Below are positions 1 through 9,227 of a DNA stretch of 64,000 bases, one piece after another (within the stretch, counting starts at the first letter, position 1; the number at the start of each line of letters is the position of its first letter). The notes under the pieces were generated by a model. It searched no databases. It was not told where the DNA came from and saw nothing but the letters and a program-made list of their open reading frames with translations. The stretch is taken from contig NZ_CANMEU010000005.1 in the NCBI RefSeq assembly GCF_947497045.1, forward strand, positions 168,857 through 232,856. The letters are read 5' to 3'. A program made the position numbers and the translations under genes. The DNA is from an uncultured Tateyamaria sp. Lineage in GTDB: Bacteria; Pseudomonadota; Alphaproteobacteria; Rhodobacterales; Rhodobacteraceae.

Positions 1-1226
1 CCCCCGCCGGTCAGATGCACCGGGGCTCGGGGCAATCCGCCTTCGGCCTCGAAACAGTGGCGCAAGCTGTAGGCCGTGCCTTCCATGACGGCCCGTCCCA
101 GCTCGCCTTTGGTGGTTGACTGGGACATGCCGATAAAGGACGACCGGATGGATGGATTGACGAACGGTGCGCGTTCCCCGTTCAGATAGGGCAAAAACGT
201 CACGCCGTTTGCGCCGATGGGAACGTCCTGCACCAGCGCGTTCAGCTTTGCCGCGATATCGCCCGCACATTCGCCACCAAGGCTTTGGGGATGTAGGCTG
301 GAAAACCAGTCAAAGGCCGCAGCCCCGGTGGAGGGGGCCAGAATGCGCAGGATCGCAGGGCCAGCGGCATGCAGTGTCGCGGCGGCAATTGGCGGGGTGC
401 GGAGTGCCACCGCATCGCGCAACAGGGTGACGACAGCAGTCGTACCCAAGATCATCATGGCATCGCCGGGTTCTGACAGGCCAAGCCCTGCGACCATTGC
501 TGCGATATCAAGTGTTGCCACGGAAACGGGCGTGCCTTCGCGCAACCCGGTTTGCGCCGCCACATTCGCTGTGAGAGTCCCCAACAGGGTTGTCGCAGAT
601 CGGGGATCGGGGAGCTTGTCCTCCAAATCCTCGCACTCAAGGGCATTGAGCGCTGCACCGTAGCTGCGGGCCTTCAGGTCAAGAAACGGGATTGACGCAT
701 TGGCAAAATCGGTACTCACAACGCCTGTCAGTTGCGCCCCGATCCAGTCACCGCAGGTGACCACATGGGCAACTTTTGCGGCGGCCTCGGGTTCACAGGT
801 GCGCAACCAGCGCCAGCCTAAGGCCGACGTGCCGGGCCAAAGCGCCGTGTGGCAGCCGTGACTGACCGCATCAAGGGCCCCAACCGCACCGAGTGTCGCA
901 AGATCAGCTATCAAGGCGGGTCGTGTGTCGGACCAAAGGATCGCATTGCGCACTGGCTGTGCCATATCATCAAGCGGCCAAAACCCGTCACCCTGTGCGC
1001 AGACCCCGATTGAGCTTACATCATTGGTGTCAATCTGTCGGCTCAGATCCGTCAAACACAGCGCAACAGTATTCCACACATCTGTTGGATCCTGTTCATT
1101 GATGCCATCGGCCAGGCGGATCACTTTTGCCGCATGATCTGATTGCGCCACAAGGGCGCCATCCGCGCGATATGCCGCTGCCTTAATGCTTGTTGTTCCA
1201 ACATCCAGACCGATTGTCAGTGGCAT
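1..1226 (-). CDS. FGGY-family carbohydrate kinase (3' end outside the window)
   Basis: This is an ATP-dependent sugar or ketose kinase of the FGGY family (xylulokinase/ribulokinase relatives) acting in the cytoplasm. The protein opens with the phosphate-1 motif IGLDVGTTSIK, and a typical mid-protein stretch (GDAMMILGTTAVV) and a late NGERAPF-type motif follow. About 408 codons are present. The reading frame is still open at base 1, just after the conserved TGGG that precedes the adenosine-binding region, so roughly the last 80-100 residues are missing. The ATG at 1226 is preceded by AAGGAGT. It is divergent from the sugar ABC operon, with which it shares a promoter region, so it most likely phosphorylates the imported sugar or its oxidised ketose. 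The substrate cannot be read from sequence. The split transketolase nearby suggests a ketose. Confidence 0.9.
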   Translation of the reverse strand, partial: MPLTIGLDVGTTSIKAAAYRADGALVAQSDHAAKVIRLADGINEQDPTDVWNTVALCLTDLSRQIDTNDVSSIGVCAQGDGFWPLDDMAQPVRNAILWSDTRPALIADLATLGAVGALDAVSHGCHTALWPGTSALGWRWLRTCEPEAAAKVAHVVTCGDWIGAQLTGVVSTDFANASIPFLDLKARSYGAALNALECEDLEDKLPDPRSATTLLGTLTANVAAQTGLREGTPVSVATLDIAAMVAGLGLSEPGDAMMILGTTAVVTLLRDAVALRTPPIAAATLHAAGPAILRILAPSTGAAAFDWFSSLHPQSLGGECAGDIAAKLNALVQDVPIGANGVTFLPYLNGERAPFVNPSIRSSFIGMSQSTTKGELGRAVMEGTAYSLRHCFEAEGGLPRAPVHLTGG

Positions 1227-1248
1227 TCCGTACTCCTTCGCGCCTTAA

Positions 1249-1281
1249 ACATGTGAAATAAAAATTGACATTTGTAAACAA
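1249..1281. promoter_or_regulatory. Putative shared operator, copy 1 (kinase / ABC divergent promoter)
   Basis: This element lies between the divergent kinase and binding-protein genes. It contains ACATGTGA, then eight bases, then TTGAC-N3-TGTAAA. The stretch at 9228-9260, in the other divergent promoter of this locus, matches it without gaps at 22 of 33 positions. The TTGAC-N4-GTAAA part is an imperfect inverted repeat. No regulator gene is visible in the window, so the binding protein is unknown. Confidence 0.5.
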
Positions 1282-1342
1282 CTTTGGTTTCCCTTTTGCA
1301 GTAGGTGACGAAAAAGGCACCTGGAATCCAAGGGAGGAATTC

Positions 1343-2314
1343 ATGACAAATTTTGGAAAGGCTATTATTGCCAGTGTCGTGGTCAGCTTTGCCGCGCCGG
1401 CCTGGGCGGATGAACACGTGAGTCTTGAAGGCAAAACAATCGGAGTGGCTGTTGTTGGCACCCAGCACTTCTGGGACCGTGAGGCGTTTAACGGCGCCAC
1501 CAGCACCATCGAAGAATTGGGCGGCACGGTTGTTCCGGTCGATGGCGGTCGCGACAATCAGGTGCACGCAGACAACCATGACATTCTGTTGAATAACGAA
1601 GTTGATGCTGTGATCTCGATCCTTGGCGACGGCGCGGTGGAGCCCAAGTTCGAGGCTCTGAAAGGTGCGGGTATTCCGGTATTTACTGTTGATCACCCAA
1701 GCCCCCACGCAGTGAATAACACGACTTCCGACAACTACTATATGGGCACCACAATCGGTCGCTATATGGCGGATGCGATTGGTGGTGAGGGCAAGGTCGC
1801 TGTCTTCAATGCGTTCGAAGGGGCGCTGCGTATCTGCGGCATCCGCACCGGACTTTGGAAATACGTTCTGCAAGACTATCCTGGGATTGAAATCATCCAG
1901 CCGGAGCTGGCAGAGGAATTCGCCAATGCGCCGGAAAATGCCCGCATCCAGACGCTCGACCTGCTGAGCCAGTATCCCGAAGGTGAGCTTGATGCGATCC
2001 ACGTCGGTTGCTGGGACCAGCCGGCCATTGGTGTGGTGCAGGCGCTTGAAGAAGCAGGCCGCACAGACGTTCTGGTTACCGCCCTTGATGGTGGTCCGGA
2101 TACGCTTGAGATCATGGCGGAAGACGGATCACCCTTTGTGGCGAACGTTGCACAGCAGCCAAACCTGATCGGGTCCACCGCCGCCATGAACGTGGCGCGC
2201 CACTTTGCTGGCGAAACGCTGTTGCCGCAGACATATGTCGAGGTGGTCCCGGTGAACGGGCAGGCCGAGGCCAAAGCCGCCTATGAGCAACTGGGGTACG
2301 GCACGCTCGAATAA
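1343..2314 (+). CDS. Sugar ABC transporter periplasmic substrate-binding protein (RbsB-like)
   Basis: This is the periplasmic receptor of the ABC importer encoded just downstream. The chosen ATG at 1343 follows a strong AGGGAGGAATTC ribosome site. It gives a clean signal peptide of about 22 residues ending PAWA before DE. An upstream TTG in the same frame would spoil that leader. The mature part is a type-1 periplasmic binding fold of about 300 residues (GKTIGVAVVG, NEVDAVISIL, IPVFTVDHPSP), like ribose or autoinducer-2 receptors. The 323-aa length is normal. The first gene of the operon, it is followed by a strong hairpin before the ATPase gene, which would favour excess receptor. The ligand is unknown. 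A pentose, tetrose or polyol fits the neighbours. Confidence 0.88.
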   Translation: MTNFGKAIIASVVVSFAAPAWADEHVSLEGKTIGVAVVGTQHFWDREAFNGATSTIEELGGTVVPVDGGRDNQVHADNHDILLNNEVDAVISILGDGAVEPKFEALKGAGIPVFTVDHPSPHAVNNTTSDNYYMGTTIGRYMADAIGGEGKVAVFNAFEGALRICGIRTGLWKYVLQDYPGIEIIQPELAEEFANAPENARIQTLDLLSQYPEGELDAIHVGCWDQPAIGVVQALEEAGRTDVLVTALDGGPDTLEIMAEDGSPFVANVAQQPNLIGSTAAMNVARHFAGETLLPQTYVEVVPVNGQAEAKAAYEQLGYGTLE

Positions 2315-2332
2315 CGACTGGATTTGACGAAT

Positions 2333-2360
2333 AAGGGCGGCGGGGCAACTCGCCGCCCTT
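2333..2360 (+). terminator. Hairpin between binding-protein and ATPase genes
   Basis: A perfect 10-bp stem (AAGGGCGGCG pairing with CGCCGCCCTT) with an 8-base loop lies 18 bases after the binding-protein stop. There is only a short T tract, so it probably acts as a partial terminator or 3' stabiliser that sets the receptor:transporter ratio. Confidence 0.6.
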
Positions 2361-2379
2361 TGATCTAAGGAACTGTTTC

Positions 2380-3903
2380 ATGGGGCAATCTGCATTCCGC
2401 CTGTCTGGTATCACCAAAGAATTTCCAGGGGTGCGGGCGCTGGACGACGCATCACTTGAGGTGTTGGCCGGGGAGGTCCACGGGTTGGTTGGTGAAAACG
2501 GTGCCGGCAAGTCGACGGTGATCAAGGTTCTCGCGGGGGTCTATCAGCCCGAGGCCGGCAAGGTCGAGGTAGACGGCCAGCTCTTGTCCCCCGCCACCCC
2601 CGCAAATGTTCATGCCGCCGGTGTCCGTTTCATTCATCAGGAATTGCATCTGGTCCCGCATTTCACGGTGACCGAGTCTGTCTTTATGGGGCAGGAACGG
2701 CGCGGCCCATTCGGGTTGGCCAAGCGTGAGATGCGCAAAGCGGCAGAGACCTTTCTGCGTGATACCCTCGGCCTTGACGTTTCGGGCAACCGGCTCATCC
2801 GTGATCTTGGAACAGCCGAACGCAAATTGGTGCAAGTTGCGCGTGCGCTGATTGATGGGGACGCCAAAGTTGTGGTGTTTGATGAACCCACAGCGCCGCT
2901 TGCCTCCAACGAGGTTGATATTGTGATGGGTGCCATTGCCCGGCTCAAGGCACAGGGTATCGCGATCCTGTATGTCTCCCATTATCTGTCCGAGATCACC
3001 GACATCTGCGACCGCGTGACCGTGTTTCGGCAAGGTCAGACCGTGGGCGTCTTTGACAACATCACCGCCGACAGCGCGGGCGATCTGGTGTTTGCCATGG
3101 TGGGGCGCAACATCACCGATATGTTCCCGCCCAAGGGTGACCGCGTCGTCAGCGACGGACTGCAGATCACCGATTTCACAGATGGGCAAAAGTTTGCACC
3201 CCTGACCATGTCGGTCGGCAAGGGAGAGATTGTTGGCATTGCTGGCCTGATCGGGTCCGGTCGCGAGGAATTTGTCGACACGCTGTATGGGTTGCGCCGC
3301 CGCAAGATGGGTGCCGTATCATTCGAGGGCGCGGATTTGACCATAACCACCGCCGCGCAGGCCGTTCGATCGGGGCTTGTGCTTGTCCCGCGCGACCGGC
3401 GCCATGACGGCTTGGTCCTGTCGATGAGCGTGGCTGAAAATGTCACGCTGGCCACCTTGGAAGATAATGCCGTGATGGGGCTGGAAAACCGCAACGCGGC
3501 GCGTAAGGCCACGCTAGCGCAGGTGCAATCGCTTGATATCCGCCCCCCCAACCCGGATGCTATCACCCGCCTGCTGAGCGGTGGAAATCAGCAAAAGGTC
3601 GTCCTGGCCCGATGGTTGTCTACATCGGCACGCATTTTCATTTTCGATGAACCGACCGTGGGCGTCGATGTGGGGGCCAAGGCGGAGATCTATCAACTGA
3701 TCGAAGAACTTGCCGGAGAGGGGGCCTGTGTGATCGTGTCCTCCTCGGACCCAGTCGAATTGCAGGGTGTCTGTGACCGCATCGTCGTAATGACCCGTGG
3801 TGCATTGGTGGGTGAAATGCAGGCGGATGCGATCAGCGTGGATGATCTTGTTGCGGCCACCACAGGGGCCAGTTCGGTTGAGGAGATCCGCAATGCAAGC
3901 TGA
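2380..3903 (+). CDS. Sugar ABC transporter ATP-binding protein (RbsA-like, two NBDs)
   Basis: This is the tandem ATPase of a CUT2-type sugar importer at the cytoplasmic face. At 507 aa it has two nucleotide-binding domains. NBD1 carries the Walker A motif GENGAGKS near residue 40 and a Walker B ending in DEPTAPL. Its signature is degenerate (LGTAERKLVQ). NBD2 has the family's usual altered Walker A (GLIGSGREE), an intact signature LSGGNQQKVVLAR and Walker B IFDEPTVG. The gene overlaps the next permease by 11 bases, so translation is probably coupled. The family (RbsA/XylG/MglA) is secure. The sugar is not. Confidence 0.93.
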   Translation: MGQSAFRLSGITKEFPGVRALDDASLEVLAGEVHGLVGENGAGKSTVIKVLAGVYQPEAGKVEVDGQLLSPATPANVHAAGVRFIHQELHLVPHFTVTESVFMGQERRGPFGLAKREMRKAAETFLRDTLGLDVSGNRLIRDLGTAERKLVQVARALIDGDAKVVVFDEPTAPLASNEVDIVMGAIARLKAQGIAILYVSHYLSEITDICDRVTVFRQGQTVGVFDNITADSAGDLVFAMVGRNITDMFPPKGDRVVSDGLQITDFTDGQKFAPLTMSVGKGEIVGIAGLIGSGREEFVDTLYGLRRRKMGAVSFEGADLTITTAAQAVRSGLVLVPRDRRHDGLVLSMSVAENVTLATLEDNAVMGLENRNAARKATLAQVQSLDIRPPNPDAITRLLSGGNQQKVVLARWLSTSARIFIFDEPTVGVDVGAKAEIYQLIEELAGEGACVIVSSSDPVELQGVCDRIVVMTRGALVGEMQADAISVDDLVAATTGASSVEEIRNAS

Positions 3904-4867
3904 GGCCCAAGGTCGGCGTATTGTCCTCGAGATTTTCGGCTTCTTGCCTGTGATCATCTTTGTGGCTGTTCTGATTTATATCAGCTTCAACGCGCCGAAT
4001 TTCCTGACACTGCGCAACCTCGAACTTGTCCTGATGCAAAGCCTGCCTGTCGTGCTGGTCTGCGCTGGTCTGGCCGCGGTGGTGATGGCGGGTGGGGACG
4101 ACGTTGTCTCGGGGGGGATTGATCTGTCGATCCCGGCGACGGCTGTACTGGCTGCGGGGATTACAGCGCAAATGCTGAGCCTTGGCTATCCCCTGGCTCT
4201 ATGTGCGGCGGTGGCATTCGCGGCGTCGATGATTGTCGGGGGGCTCAATGCTGTTCTGGTGACACGTATCCAGATGACACCGCTTTTGACCACGCTTGCC
4301 ATGTTCGTTGCGGTTGTTGGCGTCAATAATGTCGTTACAGCCAGCCGCAGGATCAACGTGGACCATCCGTGGATCACCGTTTTGCGTGCCCAGGAGGTCG
4401 GCGGCGTGCCGCTTGGCATTCTAGTTGTTGCATTGCTTGTGGCCGTGATCTTTTTCGCGCTGCACCAGACCCGGTGGGGGCTGAACCTTCAGGCGGTGGG
4501 CGGCAGTCGGGACGCCGCGGAAATTTCCGGCCTCAACGTGAACAGGTTTATCGCCCAAAGCTTTATCCTTGCGGCCTTCAGCGGCTTTGTCTGCGGGTTC
4601 TTCATTCTCGCGCGCGGCTCCGGCAGTTCGCCCGGGGTCGAAGACAACCTGATGCTGGAGATGGTGCTGGCGACATTCCTGGGGGCTGCGTTCTCGCCTC
4701 GACGGGTTGTGACCATGTGGGGGGCGATATTGGGCGCGATTCTGGTTGCCGCCATTTCGATCGGCTTCAAGTCCATGGGTGTCAATGTGTTCTGGACTGG
4801 TCTGATCAAGGGATCGCTGATCGTTCTTGTCGTCGCATTTTCCGCCATTTCGCAAAGGGTTCGCTAA
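3893..4867 (+). CDS. Sugar ABC transporter permease (RbsC-like), first copy
   Basis: This is a membrane permease of the BPD-2 (RbsC/AraH) family, 324 aa with about 8-10 hydrophobic segments and a hallmark GGIDLSIPATAVLA-like loop. The start at 3893 (MQAEAQGRR) lies inside the ATPase gene, an 11-base overlap typical of these operons. A longer upstream extension in the same frame would be basic and wholly inside the ATPase gene, and was rejected. With the second permease 3 bases downstream it probably forms a heterodimeric channel. Confidence 0.9.
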   Translation: MQAEAQGRRIVLEIFGFLPVIIFVAVLIYISFNAPNFLTLRNLELVLMQSLPVVLVCAGLAAVVMAGGDDVVSGGIDLSIPATAVLAAGITAQMLSLGYPLALCAAVAFAASMIVGGLNAVLVTRIQMTPLLTTLAMFVAVVGVNNVVTASRRINVDHPWITVLRAQEVGGVPLGILVVALLVAVIFFALHQTRWGLNLQAVGGSRDAAEISGLNVNRFIAQSFILAAFSGFVCGFFILARGSGSSPGVEDNLMLEMVLATFLGAAFSPRRVVTMWGAILGAILVAAISIGFKSMGVNVFWTGLIKGSLIVLVVAFSAISQRVR

Positions 4868-4870
4868 GCC

Positions 4871-5845
4871 ATGTCCGACGCGTCTGCCCCGACAAATCTG
4901 CTTATCAATATCATCCTGCGTTTCGGCTTTCTGATCGTCTTTGCGGCGTTCTTTGCGCTCTTTGCATTTTGGAACCCTGTTTTTGTGCAGGGCGGGAACC
5001 TGATGAATATCGTCGAAGGTTCGGCGGTATTGATGATCCTGGCCCTGGGAATGACATTGATCGTGGCGACCGGCGGCATTGATCTGAGCATCGGGATCGC
5101 GCTTGATTTCGGAGCAGCTTTTGCCGTTGTCGCGATGAAGTCCTACGGCCTTGACTGGTTCGGTGCGGCCTGCGCGGGGGTTATCGGTGGCTCGATTGTG
5201 GGGCTGTTTAATGCGTTGCTGGTCGTTGGGCTGAAGATCAGCCCGTTTCTGGCGACGCTGAGCACGTTTTTCATCGGCTCCTCGGTGCAGCGGATCTTTA
5301 CCAACGGAGGCGGCCCGATCTCGCACCGCCGCATGCCCGAAGAATTTCGCAACCTCGCACTTGGCGATGTATTCGGGGTCCCGACCGAGGCCGTGATCGC
5401 CTTTGTGCTGGTGGTCATCTACTTTATCGTGCTTGAGCGGTCGATCTGGGGGCGGCGCATCCATGCGATGGGGATGCAGCGATCGGCTGCCGTGGTCGCA
5501 GGCATCCGTGTGAACCGCATCCTGATCCTGTGCTTTGTCGCAGCCGCGGCCACCTGCGCGATTGCGGGTCTGATCGCCGCAGCCAACATTCGGATGTTCA
5601 CGCCGCTGTCCGGGTTTTCCTATCTGCTGGACGCCATCGCGGCCGTGTTTATCGGTGCGGCACTGCATTCACGCGGGCGTCCCAATATTCCGGGGACGGT
5701 GATGGGGGTACTGTTTCTTGGGATGGTGGCCAACGGGCTGAACCTGATGGGATTGAACTTCAACACCAAGGATGCGTTGCAGGGGATTATCCTTGTTTCG
5801 GCACTCGCGCTGGCGGTGGCCCAACGCAAGGCGCGCAACGGTTAG
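4871..5845 (+). CDS. Sugar ABC transporter permease (RbsC-like), second copy
   Basis: This is the second BPD-2 permease, 324 aa and the same length as its neighbour, with the family signature TGGIDLSIGIALDFGAAFAVV. It starts 3 bases after the first permease. The two are clearly paralogous but not recent duplicates. Its stop codon interlocks with that of the convergent molybdoenzyme gene (TTAG at 5842-5845), so the operon ends with no room for a terminator outside coding sequence. Confidence 0.9.
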   Translation: MSDASAPTNLLINIILRFGFLIVFAAFFALFAFWNPVFVQGGNLMNIVEGSAVLMILALGMTLIVATGGIDLSIGIALDFGAAFAVVAMKSYGLDWFGAACAGVIGGSIVGLFNALLVVGLKISPFLATLSTFFIGSSVQRIFTNGGGPISHRRMPEEFRNLALGDVFGVPTEAVIAFVLVVIYFIVLERSIWGRRIHAMGMQRSAAVVAGIRVNRILILCFVAAAATCAIAGLIAAANIRMFTPLSGFSYLLDAIAAVFIGAALHSRGRPNIPGTVMGVLFLGMVANGLNLMGLNFNTKDALQGIILVSALALAVAQRKARNG

Positions 5846-8103
5846 GTTTCTATCGTTGGGGGCCGCGTGACCCGCATGGCGGGGACCGGGCCATCCCATT
5901 TTTCGGCCCTTACAACACAGGTATGTGCGATATTCCCCTGGCTTAAGGATGAACATCCCTGATCAATCGTCAGCACGTTCGGATTGCCATGTACATCGAT
6001 TGTCTCACCGTTGATGGTCTGGGGGTCAAACCACGCGCCGGTCGGCAGGGAAAGGCAATCCGCACGAAGATCATCGCGAAGTTCAGCCGCGCATAGGCAC
6101 GCACCGCGCGGGCTGGTCAGTTTTATCAGATCGCCGTCCCGTACCCCCAACGTCGCCGCGGCCTCGGGATGCAGCGCGCACACCTCGCGCCCCTGTCTCT
6201 TGGCGGCCTGCGCCTCGCGTCCCATATCGTTTTGTGAGTGCAGACGCGTCGCGGGTTGGCCAGAAATCAGATGGAATTCACCCGGTTTCAGGTGCGCGCC
6301 TTCAACGGGGGCCAACCACGCCGGATGGCCGGGGCAGTCAGGCAGACCCATGGCTGCGATCGTTTCGTTGAACAGGGTGATCTTGCCACTTTCGGTGGCC
6401 AGTTTATGAGCGTCAGGGGCCCCCACGAAACGCTTGAACGCGATCCGTTCTTCGACCGCATCGGGCAAATCAAACCGACCCGTATTCCGGAAGGTTTCAA
6501 AATCGGGCAAGGCAAAGCCGTGCGCCTGTGCCACCTCTTGGGATTGCGCCCAAATGTGGCGCAGCCAACCATCGGTGTCGCGTCCTTCGGTGAAGGCTTC
6601 TTGCAGGCCCAGCCGTTCTGCCACGCCGACGAAAATCGTATGATCATCGCGGGCCTTGCCCAAGGGTTCGAACATTGCGCTCATATACAGCAGCGTTGGA
6701 TCGCGGCGGTTCATCATAATGTCGTCGCGTTCCAGAGGTGTCGTGGCTGGCAGTACAAGATCGGCCCGGCGCGCCGTAGCCGTCCAGCTGTGCTCGTTTA
6801 CGATCACCGTTTCAGGCCGGCACCATGCCCGTTCAAGCCGAAACAGATCCTGATGGTGATGAAACGGATTGCCACCTGTCCACCAGACCAGACGCAGGTC
6901 AGGGTAGTGGCGGGTTTCGCCGTTGTAGACATATGGCGCGCCCGGGTTCAGCAATGCGTCCGCGATCCGCGCCACCGGGATGAAATCCGGGACGGCGTTT
7001 TGTACCCCGGGCAGCGATGGCCAGGGGATCAGCTTTGCTGCGCGACCCACGGGCGTGGTCGACCCATAGCCAAACGCATACCCCGTGCCGGGCTGACCGA
7101 TCTGGCCCAATACACAGGCCAGCGCGAGCCCGGCCCAGATCGGTTGCTCTCCGTGATCAGCGCGCTGCATGCCCCAGGCCATTGAAACCATGACGTTTTT
7201 ACGTGCCAGCTCTGCGGCCAATGTGGTAATGATAGTCGCATCCAGATCACAAATCGCCGCCGCCCATTCTGGCGTCTTGGGCGTGCCATCCGATTGCCCG
7301 CGCACATAGCGTTCCAATTCCGCCCAACCGCTCGTGTATGTTTCCAGGAACTTGCGGTCCTCACGTCCCAAGCGCAAGATTTCGTGAATGAGGGCGAGGA
7401 TCAGCGCGCTGTCTGTTCCGGGTCTGATCGCCATCCAGTCATCGCGCGCTTCACCCCGTTCGGGCGCAATAGTCACCACCCGCACGCCGCTGTCCTTGAG
7501 TGCGTCAATCCATGGTCCGACCTCGTGGGTGGACGTGCCAGCCGCAGTGATCTGCGCTGTGCGCGCGGAAATACCGCCAAATGCGAGTACGATGTCACAG
7601 TGTTGGGTGACCAGTGGCATTGCCGTCATCTGATCCTGAAAGGCGCGGTTCGAAAGGCCGATGATATGGGGGAACAACACTTCGGCGGTGGCGTGGGAAT
7701 AGGTTTCGCGGGACGATGTGAAGCCACCCGCAAGTGCCAGAAGCCGCCTCATCTGGCTTTGGGCGTGATGGAAACGCCCGGCGCTTGACCAGCCGTAGGA
7801 CCCGCCGAAAATTGCCGCATTGCCATAGGTTTGCCGAACACGGTCCAATTCTGATGCGGCCAGATCAAGCGCATGATCCCAGCCAATTTCAACAAAGCTA
7901 TCGTCGCAACGCCCCGCACCTTTGTCCCCGTTCAGCCAGCCCTTGCGGGCGACCGGGGACATGACACGTGCATTGCTGTTGCGTGCCGCACTGACCCAGC
8001 CCCGCCCAATCCGTGATGGTGCAGGATCACCCGACAGCGGGGTCAGTTCCGTATCACCGACTTCAAACTGGTAGCTGCCCCAGTGGGCTGCGGTATACTT
8101 CAT
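5842..8103 (-). CDS. Molybdopterin oxidoreductase, DMSO/TMAO/biotin-sulfoxide reductase type (BisC-like)
   Basis: This is a bis-MGD molybdoenzyme of the DMSO-reductase type III group (BisC/TorZ/DorA). It lacks the N-terminal Cys motif for an Fe-S cluster and lacks a Tat signal, so it is probably a soluble cytoplasmic reductase. Numbering from an alternative GTG four codons upstream, GSYGW at 105-109 matches the Tyr/Trp active-site pair of DMSO reductase, and the Ser in RETYSHAT (about 140) sits where the Mo-ligating Ser is expected. The ATG at 8103 (MKYTAAHWG) was chosen because family members usually begin this way. The GTG at 8115 would overlap the upstream dehydrogenase stop. It is the second gene after the alcohol dehydrogenase. 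S- or N-oxide repair is the family role. A link to sugar metabolism is only inferred from position. Confidence 0.85.
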   Translation of the reverse strand: MKYTAAHWGSYQFEVGDTELTPLSGDPAPSRIGRGWVSAARNSNARVMSPVARKGWLNGDKGAGRCDDSFVEIGWDHALDLAASELDRVRQTYGNAAIFGGSYGWSSAGRFHHAQSQMRRLLALAGGFTSSRETYSHATAEVLFPHIIGLSNRAFQDQMTAMPLVTQHCDIVLAFGGISARTAQITAAGTSTHEVGPWIDALKDSGVRVVTIAPERGEARDDWMAIRPGTDSALILALIHEILRLGREDRKFLETYTSGWAELERYVRGQSDGTPKTPEWAAAICDLDATIITTLAAELARKNVMVSMAWGMQRADHGEQPIWAGLALACVLGQIGQPGTGYAFGYGSTTPVGRAAKLIPWPSLPGVQNAVPDFIPVARIADALLNPGAPYVYNGETRHYPDLRLVWWTGGNPFHHHQDLFRLERAWCRPETVIVNEHSWTATARRADLVLPATTPLERDDIMMNRRDPTLLYMSAMFEPLGKARDDHTIFVGVAERLGLQEAFTEGRDTDGWLRHIWAQSQEVAQAHGFALPDFETFRNTGRFDLPDAVEERIAFKRFVGAPDAHKLATESGKITLFNETIAAMGLPDCPGHPAWLAPVEGAHLKPGEFHLISGQPATRLHSQNDMGREAQAAKRQGREVCALHPEAAATLGVRDGDLIKLTSPRGACLCAAELRDDLRADCLSLPTGAWFDPQTINGETIDVHGNPNVLTIDQGCSSLSQGNIAHTCVVRAEKWDGPVPAMRVTRPPTIET

Positions 8104-8111
8104 CGAAACTC

Positions 8112-9170
8112 TCACAAAGTTGGGTCGAGCATCACTTTGATCTGAAGCTCGCCTGGTTCCGGTTTGTGCGTCAAGGCGGCCTCGAAATCCTCCAAAGGAT
8201 ATACATGCGTCACGCTGGCGTCGCCATCAATCTTGCCCCGCGCCATCAAATCCAGCGCTGTTTCATAGGTGAATGGCGCAAGATGCCCGCCGCGAATGTC
8301 CAGTTCCTTGAATTCACCAAAGATGTTCAGATCAATGCTGGCGGGGGATTTGTAAACGCCGAAAACCACCAGCCGCGCGCCTTTGCGCACAATCTGCAAA
8401 CCCTGTTCGAAGGCCGATGTCTGGCCCGACGCCTCAAGGAAAACATCCGCCCCGCGCCCCTGCGTCAGGTCACCAAGGGCTTCGGCCAATTGCGGATCGT
8501 CGGGTGCAAAGGCCAGATCGGCACCAAGGGTCAAAGCCGCGGCGCGTTTGGCTGCACCGGGGTTGATCAGGATCACCTTGCGCGGGGTTTTCAGGGCGGC
8601 GGCCTGCACCATACCCATCCCGATGGGGCCGGCACCTGAGATCACGACCACATCATCAAACTGAATATCAGCCCGCTGCACCCCGTGGATCGCATTGGCC
8701 AAAGGTTCGGTGTAACAAGCCGCCTTGTTGCTCAGCCCATCGGGCACCTTATGGATCACAGCACCTGCGGGATAAATCATGTATTCCGCCCATCCGCCGT
8801 CCAGCGTGGCCCCCAGAACCTGCATATGATCGGTAAGATGATACGCCCCACGCTGGCGATAGAAATCGTCGCCCGTGGTGACGTTCAGTTCCGCAATGGC
8901 GCGGTCACCGGGTTTTAATCCAGTGGCCTGCGCCGCTTGTGCATCAAGCTCAACGACGGTGCCTGTAAATTCATGGCCGGGCGTGAAGGGAAAGTTCAGC
9001 GCCCAAGGCCCTGTTGCATCCCACATGGCGCGATCGGCGGCGCATATCCCGGAGGCGTCCACGCGCACAAGAACCTCGCCGGGACCCGGCTGAGGAAAGG
9101 GTTGGTCGGACACCAACCGATGCCGTCCACCAAAGCCCTCACATCGCACGGCTTTCATGGTGCCTTTCAT
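8112..9170 (-). CDS. Zinc-type MDR alcohol/polyol dehydrogenase
   Basis: This is an NAD(P)-dependent medium-chain dehydrogenase, 352 aa, probably oxidising a sugar alcohol to a ketose. The catalytic-zinc ligands are visible: C43 in GICAADR and H66/E67 in GHEF. The Rossmann motif is GAGPIGMG. The loop that normally holds four structural-zinc cysteines is replaced by a Cys-free segment (roughly ELNVTTGDDFYRQRGAY), which is unusual for sorbitol or threonine dehydrogenase relatives. The ATG at 9170 is preceded by GGAGG at good spacing. The longer reading frame upstream is low-complexity and lies in the promoter region. It is divergent from the transketolase genes and followed by the molybdoenzyme. 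Confidence 0.88.
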   Translation of the reverse strand: MKGTMKAVRCEGFGGRHRLVSDQPFPQPGPGEVLVRVDASGICAADRAMWDATGPWALNFPFTPGHEFTGTVVELDAQAAQATGLKPGDRAIAELNVTTGDDFYRQRGAYHLTDHMQVLGATLDGGWAEYMIYPAGAVIHKVPDGLSNKAACYTEPLANAIHGVQRADIQFDDVVVISGAGPIGMGMVQAAALKTPRKVILINPGAAKRAAALTLGADLAFAPDDPQLAEALGDLTQGRGADVFLEASGQTSAFEQGLQIVRKGARLVVFGVYKSPASIDLNIFGEFKELDIRGGHLAPFTYETALDLMARGKIDGDASVTHVYPLEDFEAALTHKPEPGELQIKVMLDPTL

Positions 9171-9227
9171 GGTCACAGTCCTCCACAGCATAAATTCCGG
9201 CCTGTCGGCCCAATGGTCTTGCTCTAT

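Noticed and set aside
4421..5668. Long open frame antisense to the sugar permease genes
   Set aside because: It is opposite two clear permease genes, has a composition typical of a reverse frame of GC-rich coding DNA, and carries no motif.
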